Shown: one piece after another, positions 1 through 8,850 of the stretch
Numbering within the stretch: the first letter of the stretch is position 1
How the letters are laid out: every line of letters begins with the position of its first letter
The notes under the pieces: model-generated
What the model was told of the DNA's origin: nothing
The model's input: only the letters and a program-made list of their open reading frames with translations
Databases searched by the model: none
Source of the DNA: Candidatus Acidiflorens stordalenmirensis
GTDB taxonomy: Bacteria > Acidobacteriota > Terriglobia > Terriglobales > Acidobacteriaceae
NCBI GenBank assembly: GCA_003139995.1
Contig: PLIC01000233.1
Coordinates: 1-64,000 of the forward strand
Direction of reading: 5' to 3'
DNA length: 64,000 bases
Made by a program: the position numbers and the translations under genes

Positions 1-224
1 TCCCCCTCTGTGAGACATTCGGGTTAACGCGGAGGAAATCTGATGCGCGGTTAAGGCTTGATTGTTTAATTGGTTTAACGCGATATTACGACAACAGCCC
101 GTGTCGCGAGGCTGTTTGATAACGAGCAGCGGGATTGCAGTGATGACATGACTGTGATAATGGGAGCGTGCCCTGCCCCGTATGAGGTATTTTGCTTGAC
201 AGCGAAGAGAGATATGTTGTGTGA

Positions 225-238
225 TTAAAACGTTTCAA
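225..238. promoter_or_regulatory. Candidate LacI-family-like palindromic operator TTAAAACGTTTCAA upstream of the first TonB-dependent receptor
   Basis: TTAAAACGTTTCAA is a near-perfect palindrome (one mismatched pair) centred on ACGT, ~127 bp upstream of the likely ATG at 365; resembles TGAAACGTTTCA-type LacI-family operators. Confidence 0.3.
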
Positions 239-364
239 CGTGGTTTTCCGTGGGCCCAGGAACAGAGCGAGGCTTGTTCAGGGCCTGGGCTGCGGTGGCC
301 CGGGGAGAACCAGTGAAGTGCCGTGAACTGCCGCATACCTTCCACGGACGTGAAGGAGACCGCG

Positions 365-3300
365 ATGAATGTACTTGCTTCGGAGGTGGCATCCGATTGC
401 CGGCGAGGACTTTCCCGGCTACTGCTGGCCGCGATCCTGCTCGCGATACCTGCGATGCTGTTCGGCCAGGCTTACTTTGGAACTGTGAGTGGCGTGCTGA
501 CGGACCCGATGGGAGCAGTGATCCAGGGGGCGAAGGTTACCCTCCTCGATCAGGACAAAGGATACAAGTTCAGCGCGACGTCGGACAACGCTGGCCGCTA
601 CCTTTTTGTTTCGATTCCGCCGGGGCTGTATTCCGTTACGGCGGAGATGCAGGGGTTTGAGAAGACCGTCCGCACCCACATCAAATTGAATGTCACCGAG
701 AACGCGACGGCCAACCTGACGCTGAAGGTTGCCAGTGCGACGCAAAACGTTGAGGTCAGGGCCCAGGCGCAAACCATCGCCACCGAAGATGCCGTGACCG
801 GCGAGGTGATCGACCGGAGGGCCATTAACGACTTGCCCCTGGTGGACCGGTATGCGCTCGACCTGGTGTACCTCACTCCGGGCGTGACCGATGCGAGTGA
901 CGCGAACCACGTCGGCGATACGGGGACGAATTTTGTTTCCAACGGCAGCCGCAACGCCAGCGCCGACATTCTGATGGATGGCAGTTCCATTACCAACTTC
1001 GAACCGAACGGCGGCATCACGGCCGTCACCTATAGTCCGTCGCCGGAGGCGATCGAAGAATTCAAAGTGCAGCAATCGAACTTCAGCGCGGAGTATGGTT
1101 TTTCCGGCGGCTCGGTGGTCAATATGATCACGCGCTCCGGCACCAACAGCTTTCATGGAGAAGCCTACGATTTCATCCGCAACACCATTACCGACGCGAA
1201 TAACTGGTTCGCCTCCGGGAGTATCCCGCCGGTGCACCGGCACGACTTTGGCGGCACTTTGGGAGGACCCATCCTCAAGAACAAAACCTTCTTCTTCTTC
1301 GATTGGGAGGGTACGCTCGCAAGTGGCATGAGCGTGTACACGGCCGGCGTGCCCAGCGCCGCCGAACGCACCGGTGATTTTGGCGAGGTATGCACGTTCT
1401 ACGGCGGCTCGTTCGCTACCAGCGGCCCGAATGCGGGCCAGTGCAGCAACCCGGAGGGGCAGATCTACGATCCTTATAGTGGCGTCTATGGCGTTGATTC
1501 CTCAGGGGCGGCAGGGGCAATCAGGGGCACCGCCATTCCGTACAACAACATCGGCACCTACATCAGTCCGGGGAGTCCCAACCCCAATCTGCCGAGCCAG
1601 TACCAACCGACACCGGGCGTAGCCGGCAATCTTCTCGACCCTGTGGCGCAGAATGTGATGAATTTGTTCCCCAATCCCATGTCCAACGTGCCCAACGAAT
1701 CGATCTATAAAAACTGGATCGCCTCAGGGGCAACTCCCAGCAATAGCGAGCAATTCGATCTCAAAATTGACCATCGCTTCAGCGAAAAGAATTTGTTGAG
1801 CGCGAAGTATTCGCAAGGCTGGGGTTCCTCCACCCCGTACAACTGCTTCAAGACCTTCATCGATCCCTGCGGCAGCGGGATCAACGGAGGCAACTCTCAC
1901 CTGTTCGCGCTCAACGATACTTACACCATTCGTCCTACGTTGCTGCTGACGGTTACCCTGGGCTTCACCCGCGGCACGGAGAAGATCGACGCCTACAACT
2001 CGAGCCTGAAGTCCAATCCTCTCAGCACGCTGGGTTTCCCATCCTATCTGGAGTCGAACGGTTTTAACGGCGTTCCTGCCATGTTCATCGGCGGCGGATA
2101 CTATTCCGCTGCCTTTACCAGCGCCGGAAACGATCCGTATGGCAATTACCGGCAAGGCCAGGATACCGGGCAGCTTTCTGCCATGGTGAGCAAGATCCAC
2201 GGCGCTCATGAGTTGAAGTTCGGATTCGAGGGCCGCCTGCACCAGCAGAATTACATCCAGACGAACGCCCCGCTGGGCATCTTCAACTTTAACGATGTCG
2301 GCAGCTCGTCGGGTCCGCAAGGATTGGCAGGCAATGAGGGCGGAGACGGGATGGCCAGCTTTCTAATGGGCCAGATGACGGGTAGCTACTACGAAATCCA
2401 GTTCAGGGTTGCGAGCGAGAACTACCAGTACGCGTGGTTTGCTCAAGACAACTGGAAAATGACCAGCAAGCTCACGTTAAACCTGGGACTGCGCTACGAC
2501 GTCTCGCTGCCCAGGACCGAGCGCCACAATCGCATGAATTGGTTCGATCCAACGGTGACCAACCCGCTCAATGGCGGCACGATCTCGTACGTCGATCCGG
2601 TCACCGGAGCGAACGTCACTCGTCCACTGCTCGGCGGCGAGTTCTTTAACAGTTCCAGCGTGCGCACCGACTGGCTCACCGACTGGAAAGACATTCAGCC
2701 GCGATTCGGCTTTGCCTATCAGATCATGCCCAAGACGGTGATCCGAGGAGGCTACGGGATCTACTATAGCCAAACTCGTTCGGGCGCCAATGGCCTGTTG
2801 AGCTACGGCTCCCAAGGCTTCAACCAGTACACGAGCGTGATTTCCACTTATCAGAATGATGGCGCAACTCCCTGGTTGCATCTGAGCGATCCGTATCCCA
2901 ATGGGCTCATCCAGCCGACGGGAAGTTCCCTCGGCCTCATGAATGACGTGGGCTACGGAGCGATTGGCCCGCTGCGCACCAGCGCCGCGGCGCGAACGCC
3001 GTATGAGCAGAGCTGGACCTTTGGCTTCGAGCGCCAAATGCCCTGGAGCGTCGTCTTTGGCGCGAGCTATATTGGAAAGAAGGGGACCCACCTCTACTTG
3101 GCCGGCGGCAACAACTACGATAGTCTCGGACCGCAAGTCGACAGCTACAGCGCAGCCCAGATCAATAGTCTGGTAAGCTACGTCAACAATCCCTTCTCCT
3201 CTCTCAACGGCGGACCCATCAGCGACCCAAACAGCGTCCTTTCCAGCCAACAGGTCCAAGGGTTTCAACTGGAGCTTCCTTATCCCGAGTTTACCGGCGT

Positions 3301-4108
3301 CACGACCGATGAACCGCCCACCGCCAGTTCCATCTATCACGCGCTCCAACTCACAGCGGAGAAGCATTACAGCAACGGCTTGGAGCTGCTGGCGAGCTAT
3401 ACCTGGTCCAAATCGATCGACACTTCCTCCATGTATGACACCAACGTCGCCTGGCTGTCGAATTATGGTTCCAACTCTGGCTGGGCGCTCACGGATCCCA
3501 ACAAGCCGTGGCTGGAACGGGGTCTCTCGACCTTCGATGTTCCTTCCATGCTGAAATTCAGCTACAGTTACGATCTGCCCTTCGGTCGCGCCAGGTCGCT
3601 TTTCAGCAACATGCCGCGCGCGCTGGATGCCATCATCGGTGGCTGGAAGACCAACGGCATTTGGGAAATTCACTCCGGCCGCCCGCTCAGCTTCTTTACC
3701 TTTAACGGCGGCATATCAATGCCCACGTATGGCCCGCAGTGGGCCAGTCTGGCGGGCAAGGTAGAGCGTACCCACGGTAGCGATAGTAATTGGGTGAATA
3801 ACTATTTCTCCAACCCCCAGGTCATCCAGGTCCCTCTCCCATACACTCTCGGCAACGCCGGACGGACCACGGGGTACATCCGAGCGCCACGCTCGTTCAC
3901 CAGCGACTTGTCAATCGCCAAGCAGTTCTTGCTTTCCAACGTGCACGACGGAGTGCATTTGGAGATGCGCCTCGAAGCCAAAAATGCTTTCAATCATCCG
4001 GTCTTCGGCACGCCCGACACCTACGCTGGCGATCCCAATATTGGGACCATCAATTATCTGGCAGTCGGCCCCCGGGAAGGTCAATTGGCGTTGAAGGTGA
4101 CCTTCTAG
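365..4108 (+). CDS. TonB-dependent receptor, Oar-like, N-terminal carboxypeptidase regulatory-like domain
   Basis: Signal peptide, GTVSGVLTDPMGAVIQGAKVTLLDQD carboxypeptidase-regulatory domain, plug-like region, long beta-barrel ending in VTF; ATG at 365 preceded by GGAG (track ORF begins at 323). Confidence 0.9.
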   Translation: MNVLASEVASDCRRGLSRLLLAAILLAIPAMLFGQAYFGTVSGVLTDPMGAVIQGAKVTLLDQDKGYKFSATSDNAGRYLFVSIPPGLYSVTAEMQGFEKTVRTHIKLNVTENATANLTLKVASATQNVEVRAQAQTIATEDAVTGEVIDRRAINDLPLVDRYALDLVYLTPGVTDASDANHVGDTGTNFVSNGSRNASADILMDGSSITNFEPNGGITAVTYSPSPEAIEEFKVQQSNFSAEYGFSGGSVVNMITRSGTNSFHGEAYDFIRNTITDANNWFASGSIPPVHRHDFGGTLGGPILKNKTFFFFDWEGTLASGMSVYTAGVPSAAERTGDFGEVCTFYGGSFATSGPNAGQCSNPEGQIYDPYSGVYGVDSSGAAGAIRGTAIPYNNIGTYISPGSPNPNLPSQYQPTPGVAGNLLDPVAQNVMNLFPNPMSNVPNESIYKNWIASGATPSNSEQFDLKIDHRFSEKNLLSAKYSQGWGSSTPYNCFKTFIDPCGSGINGGNSHLFALNDTYTIRPTLLLTVTLGFTRGTEKIDAYNSSLKSNPLSTLGFPSYLESNGFNGVPAMFIGGGYYSAAFTSAGNDPYGNYRQGQDTGQLSAMVSKIHGAHELKFGFEGRLHQQNYIQTNAPLGIFNFNDVGSSSGPQGLAGNEGGDGMASFLMGQMTGSYYEIQFRVASENYQYAWFAQDNWKMTSKLTLNLGLRYDVSLPRTERHNRMNWFDPTVTNPLNGGTISYVDPVTGANVTRPLLGGEFFNSSSVRTDWLTDWKDIQPRFGFAYQIMPKTVIRGGYGIYYSQTRSGANGLLSYGSQGFNQYTSVISTYQNDGATPWLHLSDPYPNGLIQPTGSSLGLMNDVGYGAIGPLRTSAAARTPYEQSWTFGFERQMPWSVVFGASYIGKKGTHLYLAGGNNYDSLGPQVDSYSAAQINSLVSYVNNPFSSLNGGPISDPNSVLSSQQVQGFQLELPYPEFTGVTTDEPPTASSIYHALQLTAEKHYSNGLELLASYTWSKSIDTSSMYDTNVAWLSNYGSNSGWALTDPNKPWLERGLSTFDVPSMLKFSYSYDLPFGRARSLFSNMPRALDAIIGGWKTNGIWEIHSGRPLSFFTFNGGISMPTYGPQWASLAGKVERTHGSDSNWVNNYFSNPQVIQVPLPYTLGNAGRTTGYIRAPRSFTSDLSIAKQFLLSNVHDGVHLEMRLEAKNAFNHPVFGTPDTYAGDPNIGTINYLAVGPREGQLALKVTF

Positions 4109-4129
4109 AAACATGGCGAGGCCATAGAT

Positions 4130-4276
4130 CTGGTTTCATAAATCGGCTTTGGGTAGGGGACGGCTTCAGAGGCTGCCCTGAGCGAAGCCGAGGGGTGCCG
4201 TTCAGGGCTTAGAAGAATGCGGCCTTTAGCGCCTGAGCAACGTGCCTTCCGGGCTGAAAGCTATTTATGAAACCAG
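4130..4276. repeat. ~147-bp element with ~20-bp imperfect terminal inverted repeats (MITE/REP-like intergenic element)
   Basis: Left end CTGGTTTCATAAATCGGCTTT; reverse complement of right end is CTGGTTTCATAAATAGCTTTC; interior is rich in short palindromes (CTGAGCGAAGCCGAGG). Confidence 0.6.
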
Positions 4277-4776
4277 CTCTAGATCTCTTCCGGGCCACGC
4301 TGAGTTGACGATTATCAACCCTTCTTTTCACCAAACCTGTGCCGCCCTCAGTCGAGTCGCCTTCCTGTCGGTTCTCGCCACGGAAAGTTTGGAGATAAGT
4401 TCAAATAAGCACCATTTAATCAATTTGTTACCAGGAGACAATAAAAAGACATGCCGGTGGCTTGACCGGCAGTAGGGGAAAGGCATTAGTGTTGTCGAAA
4501 CTGAGGGAGGATGCTCTAGCGGCTAGCCGGGTCAGCGAGTGGTGTTGGGTGGCGCGCTCATTTTGAGTGCAACAGCGGTTAGCTGTGTTCAATTATCGCG
4601 TCAATGGCGCCACTACTGGCATGATCGCTGACTGTTCTGGCGGCGGATGCTGTGTGTCTGTCAATGGGTGGCGCGACAGCGATAACAATATCCTGATCGA
4701 AGGTCTAGGTGTAGGGAAACACAGCGGCTCCGGTTTCGGTTCGTCCGCTGAAAAACTCGCGTGAGGAGTGCACATC

Positions 4777-7700
4777 ATGAAACTTTTCCACAACTTCAGG
4801 TTCTGGACTCGCAATCGCTGTCTGCCCGCAGCCGTCGTCATCATTGCGTTGTTCATCGTGTCTTCTCCGCGCTGGGCGGAAGCGCAAGAGTTCCGTTCCG
4901 TTCTGACGGGACAGGTCACAGACCCAACCGGCGCGGTGCTCAAGGGAGCTACCGTAACCGCCGTGAACAAGGATACAGGCACCCGCTATAGCGGGGAAAC
5001 GAGCAGCGCCGGCGTCTACTACATGGCTTACGTTCTTCCCGGAACGTATAAAGTCACGGTCACGGCGGCCGGCTTCCGCAGTGCCGTGCAGGACAATGTG
5101 CTCCTGGTGGCGGCGCAGTACTACGGCCTGAATTTTAAACTGGAAGTGGGGGCCATCAGCGAAACCATGACGGTCACGGCGGCTCCCCCCATGATCGAAA
5201 CGGCCAGTGGCTCGGGCGGGACCGACATCGATTCACGAACCATTTCGGAGGTCCCACTCGATGGCCGCCAGGTCTACATGCTCATCGGCACCACACCCGG
5301 GTCCCAATTTACTCAAACGACGTTTGGACCGAACGGGTATTCTGGAACGCGCGGGTGGGACAACACAAATGCCTACATCATGGGTGGCGGCGCTCCGACC
5401 GGGAACTTTACCGGAGCGTTAGGCGGGTACAATCAGTTCACGTTGGACGGCACCAACATCACCCAGCAAACGACCTACCACAACCAGAATGCGGGCGAGT
5501 GGAACGTGGCCCCGAACATTGATGCCGTCCAGGAAGTCAACGTGATGACTTCCACCTATGACGCCCGCTACAGCCGCACTGGCGGCGGCACGGTCAACAT
5601 GGTGACCAAGAACGGGACCAATAGTTTCCACGGCGACCTCTTTGAGTTTTATGAAGGCGCCCTTTTTGACGCCAACCGCATCGACTTCATCGACCAAGGT
5701 TACCCCAGACAGGGTGTGGTGCAGAACCAATTCGGCGGAACCTTCGGCGGTCCCATCGTAAAAAACAAGCTCTTCTTTTTTGGCAGCTATGAAGGATACC
5801 GGGAATCGATCGCCGGCGCCATTACCACGTCCGTGCCTCCGGCCTACTTGCTGCCAGGGTATAACGGCAATCCGGGGGTTAACTTTGGACTCATCCAGCA
5901 AAACGACCCTCAGGAGTTTCCCGACGGAATTGCCATCTTTGATCCCTCGACCACGACGTGCAGTACGGGTGGCGCAATTGACAGTTGCAACCCTAACAAC
6001 CTTGTTCGCACGGAATTTCCGAATGACACCATGCCGGCCAGTGATTTGAACGCGATCGGGCTCGACTTTGTGAAACTCTACCCCTTGCCGAACGTTTCCG
6101 GACGGCAAAACATGCTGACCAACAATTACTTTGCCAGCTCGCCCGACGTGTATGGATACGATCAATACATGACCCGCGTGGACTACAACACCAGCTCCAA
6201 GACCAAGTGGTACAGCTTTTTTGAATATCAACCCGGTCATGAGAACCGCAGCGGAAACGCACTCACTGGAATCGCCGAAACTGGCAACCTAGATCATTAT
6301 CGAACAAGCTATACGGCGGCGCAGGATATGACTCACGTGTTCTCGTCAACTTTCATGGGAGATTTTAAAGTGTCCTTCTCCCGTTTTCACGACTCCGCTC
6401 CGGACGGAAACTTTGGCGACGCCGTGAACGCCAGCACGTTCGGCCTTACCATGCCGAACATACCCACTACCACCTTCAAGGATCTGCCGGAGATCAATGG
6501 CGTGGGCAACGCGGGGAACAGCGGGATAGGGGGCTTCGACAACCTCATCGGCAATAGCATAACCAATGACTCAACGAACAACGTCATGCTTGACGCCGAC
6601 TTCACCAAAGCCAAGGGCGCTCACAACATCCATTTCGGCGGCGTGTTTGCCGAGTTCCAATACGGCGATCCGCAGACTGTAGGCAACGCAAACGGGCAAT
6701 TCAATTTCGGCTCCACCGCAACGCAGTTCAACGGTCCGAGCGCGAGTCTCTACACCAACGCCAGCGGTACCGGGTTGCCGAACGGCTTGGGCCTGGCGGA
6801 TATGCTCTTGGGATATCCAGATGGCGGTCACGTCGATTACAACTACACCATCATGGAGGGCCAGCCGGCGTGGGCGCTCTACGCGCAGGATGACTGGAGA
6901 GTGACTCATCGGCTGACCCTGAACCTTGGGATACGTTATGACGTGCAGCGGGGTCTGCGAGAGCGCCACAACGCACTGAACCGCGGTGTCTGCTTCACGT
7001 GTGTCAACCCCGTCACCAGCGATCCGACCTTCCAGGCAAACCTGGCGAATGACGCGGCCGCCTGGGCCGCTGCCGGCATAACCCCCGCCTCTTTCCCCCA
7101 GGTTCTTGGCGGCATCCAATATGCTGGCATCAATGGCCAGTCGCGGGATGGATACAACACGGACTGGTCCAACATCGCACCTCGGATCGGGTTCGCCTTT
7201 GCCCTGAATCCTAAGACAGTGATCCGCGGCGGCTGGGGGTTCATGTTCGGAGGCGGGTTGGAAGGCGGAACAACGTACGGTTATACCGCGAGTACGAACT
7301 ATATCTCATCGCTCGATGGAAACGCCGTTCCCAACGCTCCGGGTTACGGCGTCGATTACAACGGCAATTCCTTCGCGAGCGGCACTCCGTATGCGGGTGT
7401 TATCGCTCCACAGACCACCACGCTCGGCCTGCTTACTAGTATTGGCAATGGTTGGGCCATAGATTTCCCGGGGCGGAAAATTCCCAAGACCATGATTATG
7501 TCTCTGGGTATTCAGCGCGAACTGCCTCATGAGATGGTTCTGGATGCTCGCTACTCGGGTAATTACTCCAGTCGCCTGCGCGTCTACAATACTGTGAACA
7601 ACTTCGCTACCCTGGCGCAAGTGCAGCAGCACATCGCTGCGGATATCGCCGGCACAACCGATAATTGGTCGGAACAGGTTCCTAACCCCTACTACAATGT

Positions 7701-8715
7701 GCCGGCTTTCGCGAACACAGGTTGCGGATCCTCGCCAACGATCGCTGGGATCGACCTGCTGGCCCCTCTCGGCCAGTATTGCAGCGGCGGCCTTTACGAA
7801 TATAACCTACCCATCGGCAAGACCTGGTACAACGGTCTGGAAGTGAAACTCACCAAACGAGCAGGACACGGATTGACATTCAACTTGTCGTACACCTACT
7901 CGAAGACCGAGCAGGCTACGAGTTTCGACGGAGTTGGACCGTCGAATGGCTATGGCGATAATCCCTATAGCGCCGGAGAGTTTCCTTGGCAGTTTCCTAA
8001 CCCGACCCACGAGATTTCGGATTTTGATCGCACCCACTTGTTTGCCTTGACAACAGTGTGGGACCTGCCAGTCGGGAAAGGCTCCAATAGTCATCTTCTA
8101 ACAAATCCACCTCGCGTGCTCGGTTATATCGTGAATAATTGGAGCTTGAGTGGGATATTCGCCTACAACACCGGCGCGCCGCAACAGCTTCCGTCGCTCA
8201 ATGGCTTTAATTACATTGGGACCCACTCCCTTAAGCCCGATGGCGGGTCTAAATATACGCAATGGATTTGGAACAATGGCGGCTTCCCGGTGGGTTGCAC
8301 GCCGGCCGTGCCCCCGGCCCCGCCGAACGGTTGCCCAGCGGGAGGGATTGCGCCTGCGTGGGAGCCCGACACGGCAGTTGGTCCTGATTATCAAGATTCC
8401 TCGCCGTGGGGAATTGGGTATTTGAAAGACTTTACTACCGCCGTGCGCGACCCCTCGATCCCCAACTTGGATCTAACGCTGGCCAAGAAGATCCCGATCA
8501 CAGAATCGAAACAGGTTGAGTTCCGCTGGGAGGCGTTCAATGCGCTCAATACTCGCCTGTACGGGGGGCCGGACAACAATCCTGACGATCCTCCCACCTG
8601 CACCACCATGCCCGCCACAGGCGCTGAACAGTGCACGGGCTTTGGCAACATTAACACGACGGTTCAGAATAATTTTCCGAGGAGAATGCAGGTCGCGCTC
8701 AAGTTCATCTTTTAG
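4777..8715 (+). CDS. TonB-dependent receptor, Oar-like, carboxypeptidase regulatory-like domain
   Basis: Signal peptide, GQVTDPTGAVLKGATVTAVNKDTG domain, barrel ending KFIF; GGAG upstream of ATG 4777. Confidence 0.9.
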   Translation: MKLFHNFRFWTRNRCLPAAVVIIALFIVSSPRWAEAQEFRSVLTGQVTDPTGAVLKGATVTAVNKDTGTRYSGETSSAGVYYMAYVLPGTYKVTVTAAGFRSAVQDNVLLVAAQYYGLNFKLEVGAISETMTVTAAPPMIETASGSGGTDIDSRTISEVPLDGRQVYMLIGTTPGSQFTQTTFGPNGYSGTRGWDNTNAYIMGGGAPTGNFTGALGGYNQFTLDGTNITQQTTYHNQNAGEWNVAPNIDAVQEVNVMTSTYDARYSRTGGGTVNMVTKNGTNSFHGDLFEFYEGALFDANRIDFIDQGYPRQGVVQNQFGGTFGGPIVKNKLFFFGSYEGYRESIAGAITTSVPPAYLLPGYNGNPGVNFGLIQQNDPQEFPDGIAIFDPSTTTCSTGGAIDSCNPNNLVRTEFPNDTMPASDLNAIGLDFVKLYPLPNVSGRQNMLTNNYFASSPDVYGYDQYMTRVDYNTSSKTKWYSFFEYQPGHENRSGNALTGIAETGNLDHYRTSYTAAQDMTHVFSSTFMGDFKVSFSRFHDSAPDGNFGDAVNASTFGLTMPNIPTTTFKDLPEINGVGNAGNSGIGGFDNLIGNSITNDSTNNVMLDADFTKAKGAHNIHFGGVFAEFQYGDPQTVGNANGQFNFGSTATQFNGPSASLYTNASGTGLPNGLGLADMLLGYPDGGHVDYNYTIMEGQPAWALYAQDDWRVTHRLTLNLGIRYDVQRGLRERHNALNRGVCFTCVNPVTSDPTFQANLANDAAAWAAAGITPASFPQVLGGIQYAGINGQSRDGYNTDWSNIAPRIGFAFALNPKTVIRGGWGFMFGGGLEGGTTYGYTASTNYISSLDGNAVPNAPGYGVDYNGNSFASGTPYAGVIAPQTTTLGLLTSIGNGWAIDFPGRKIPKTMIMSLGIQRELPHEMVLDARYSGNYSSRLRVYNTVNNFATLAQVQQHIAADIAGTTDNWSEQVPNPYYNVPAFANTGCGSSPTIAGIDLLAPLGQYCSGGLYEYNLPIGKTWYNGLEVKLTKRAGHGLTFNLSYTYSKTEQATSFDGVGPSNGYGDNPYSAGEFPWQFPNPTHEISDFDRTHLFALTTVWDLPVGKGSNSHLLTNPPRVLGYIVNNWSLSGIFAYNTGAPQQLPSLNGFNYIGTHSLKPDGGSKYTQWIWNNGGFPVGCTPAVPPAPPNGCPAGGIAPAWEPDTAVGPDYQDSSPWGIGYLKDFTTAVRDPSIPNLDLTLAKKIPITESKQVEFRWEAFNALNTRLYGGPDNNPDDPPTCTTMPATGAEQCTGFGNINTTVQNNFPRRMQVALKFIF

Positions 8716-8757
8716 GGGCTTCTTGAAGACTTGAGTGCTGTCGCGAGACCGTGCGAT

Positions 8758-8806
8758 GAGGAAGCTGTAGTTTCCCTTAAGATTGTGAGGAAACTACAGC
8801 TCCCTC
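8758..8806. terminator. Long stem-loop between receptor and S53 protease genes
   Basis: GAGGAAGCTGTAGTTTCC - 13-nt loop - GGAAACTACAGCTCCCTC, 17/18 pairing; no T-tract, so it may be a REP-like hairpin instead. Confidence 0.5.
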
Positions 8807-8850
8807 GCTTCTGGGATAAGAACGAAATAATAATTAAGGAGTAAGGAACA

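Noticed and set aside
193-226. Sigma-70 promoter beginning with TTGACA
   Set aside because: A good -35-like TTGACA is present near 196 but no convincing -10 at 16-18 bp spacing; not called.
2477-3673. 398-aa minus-strand ORF
   Set aside because: Antisense to the first receptor; composition typical of codon-mirror ORFs.
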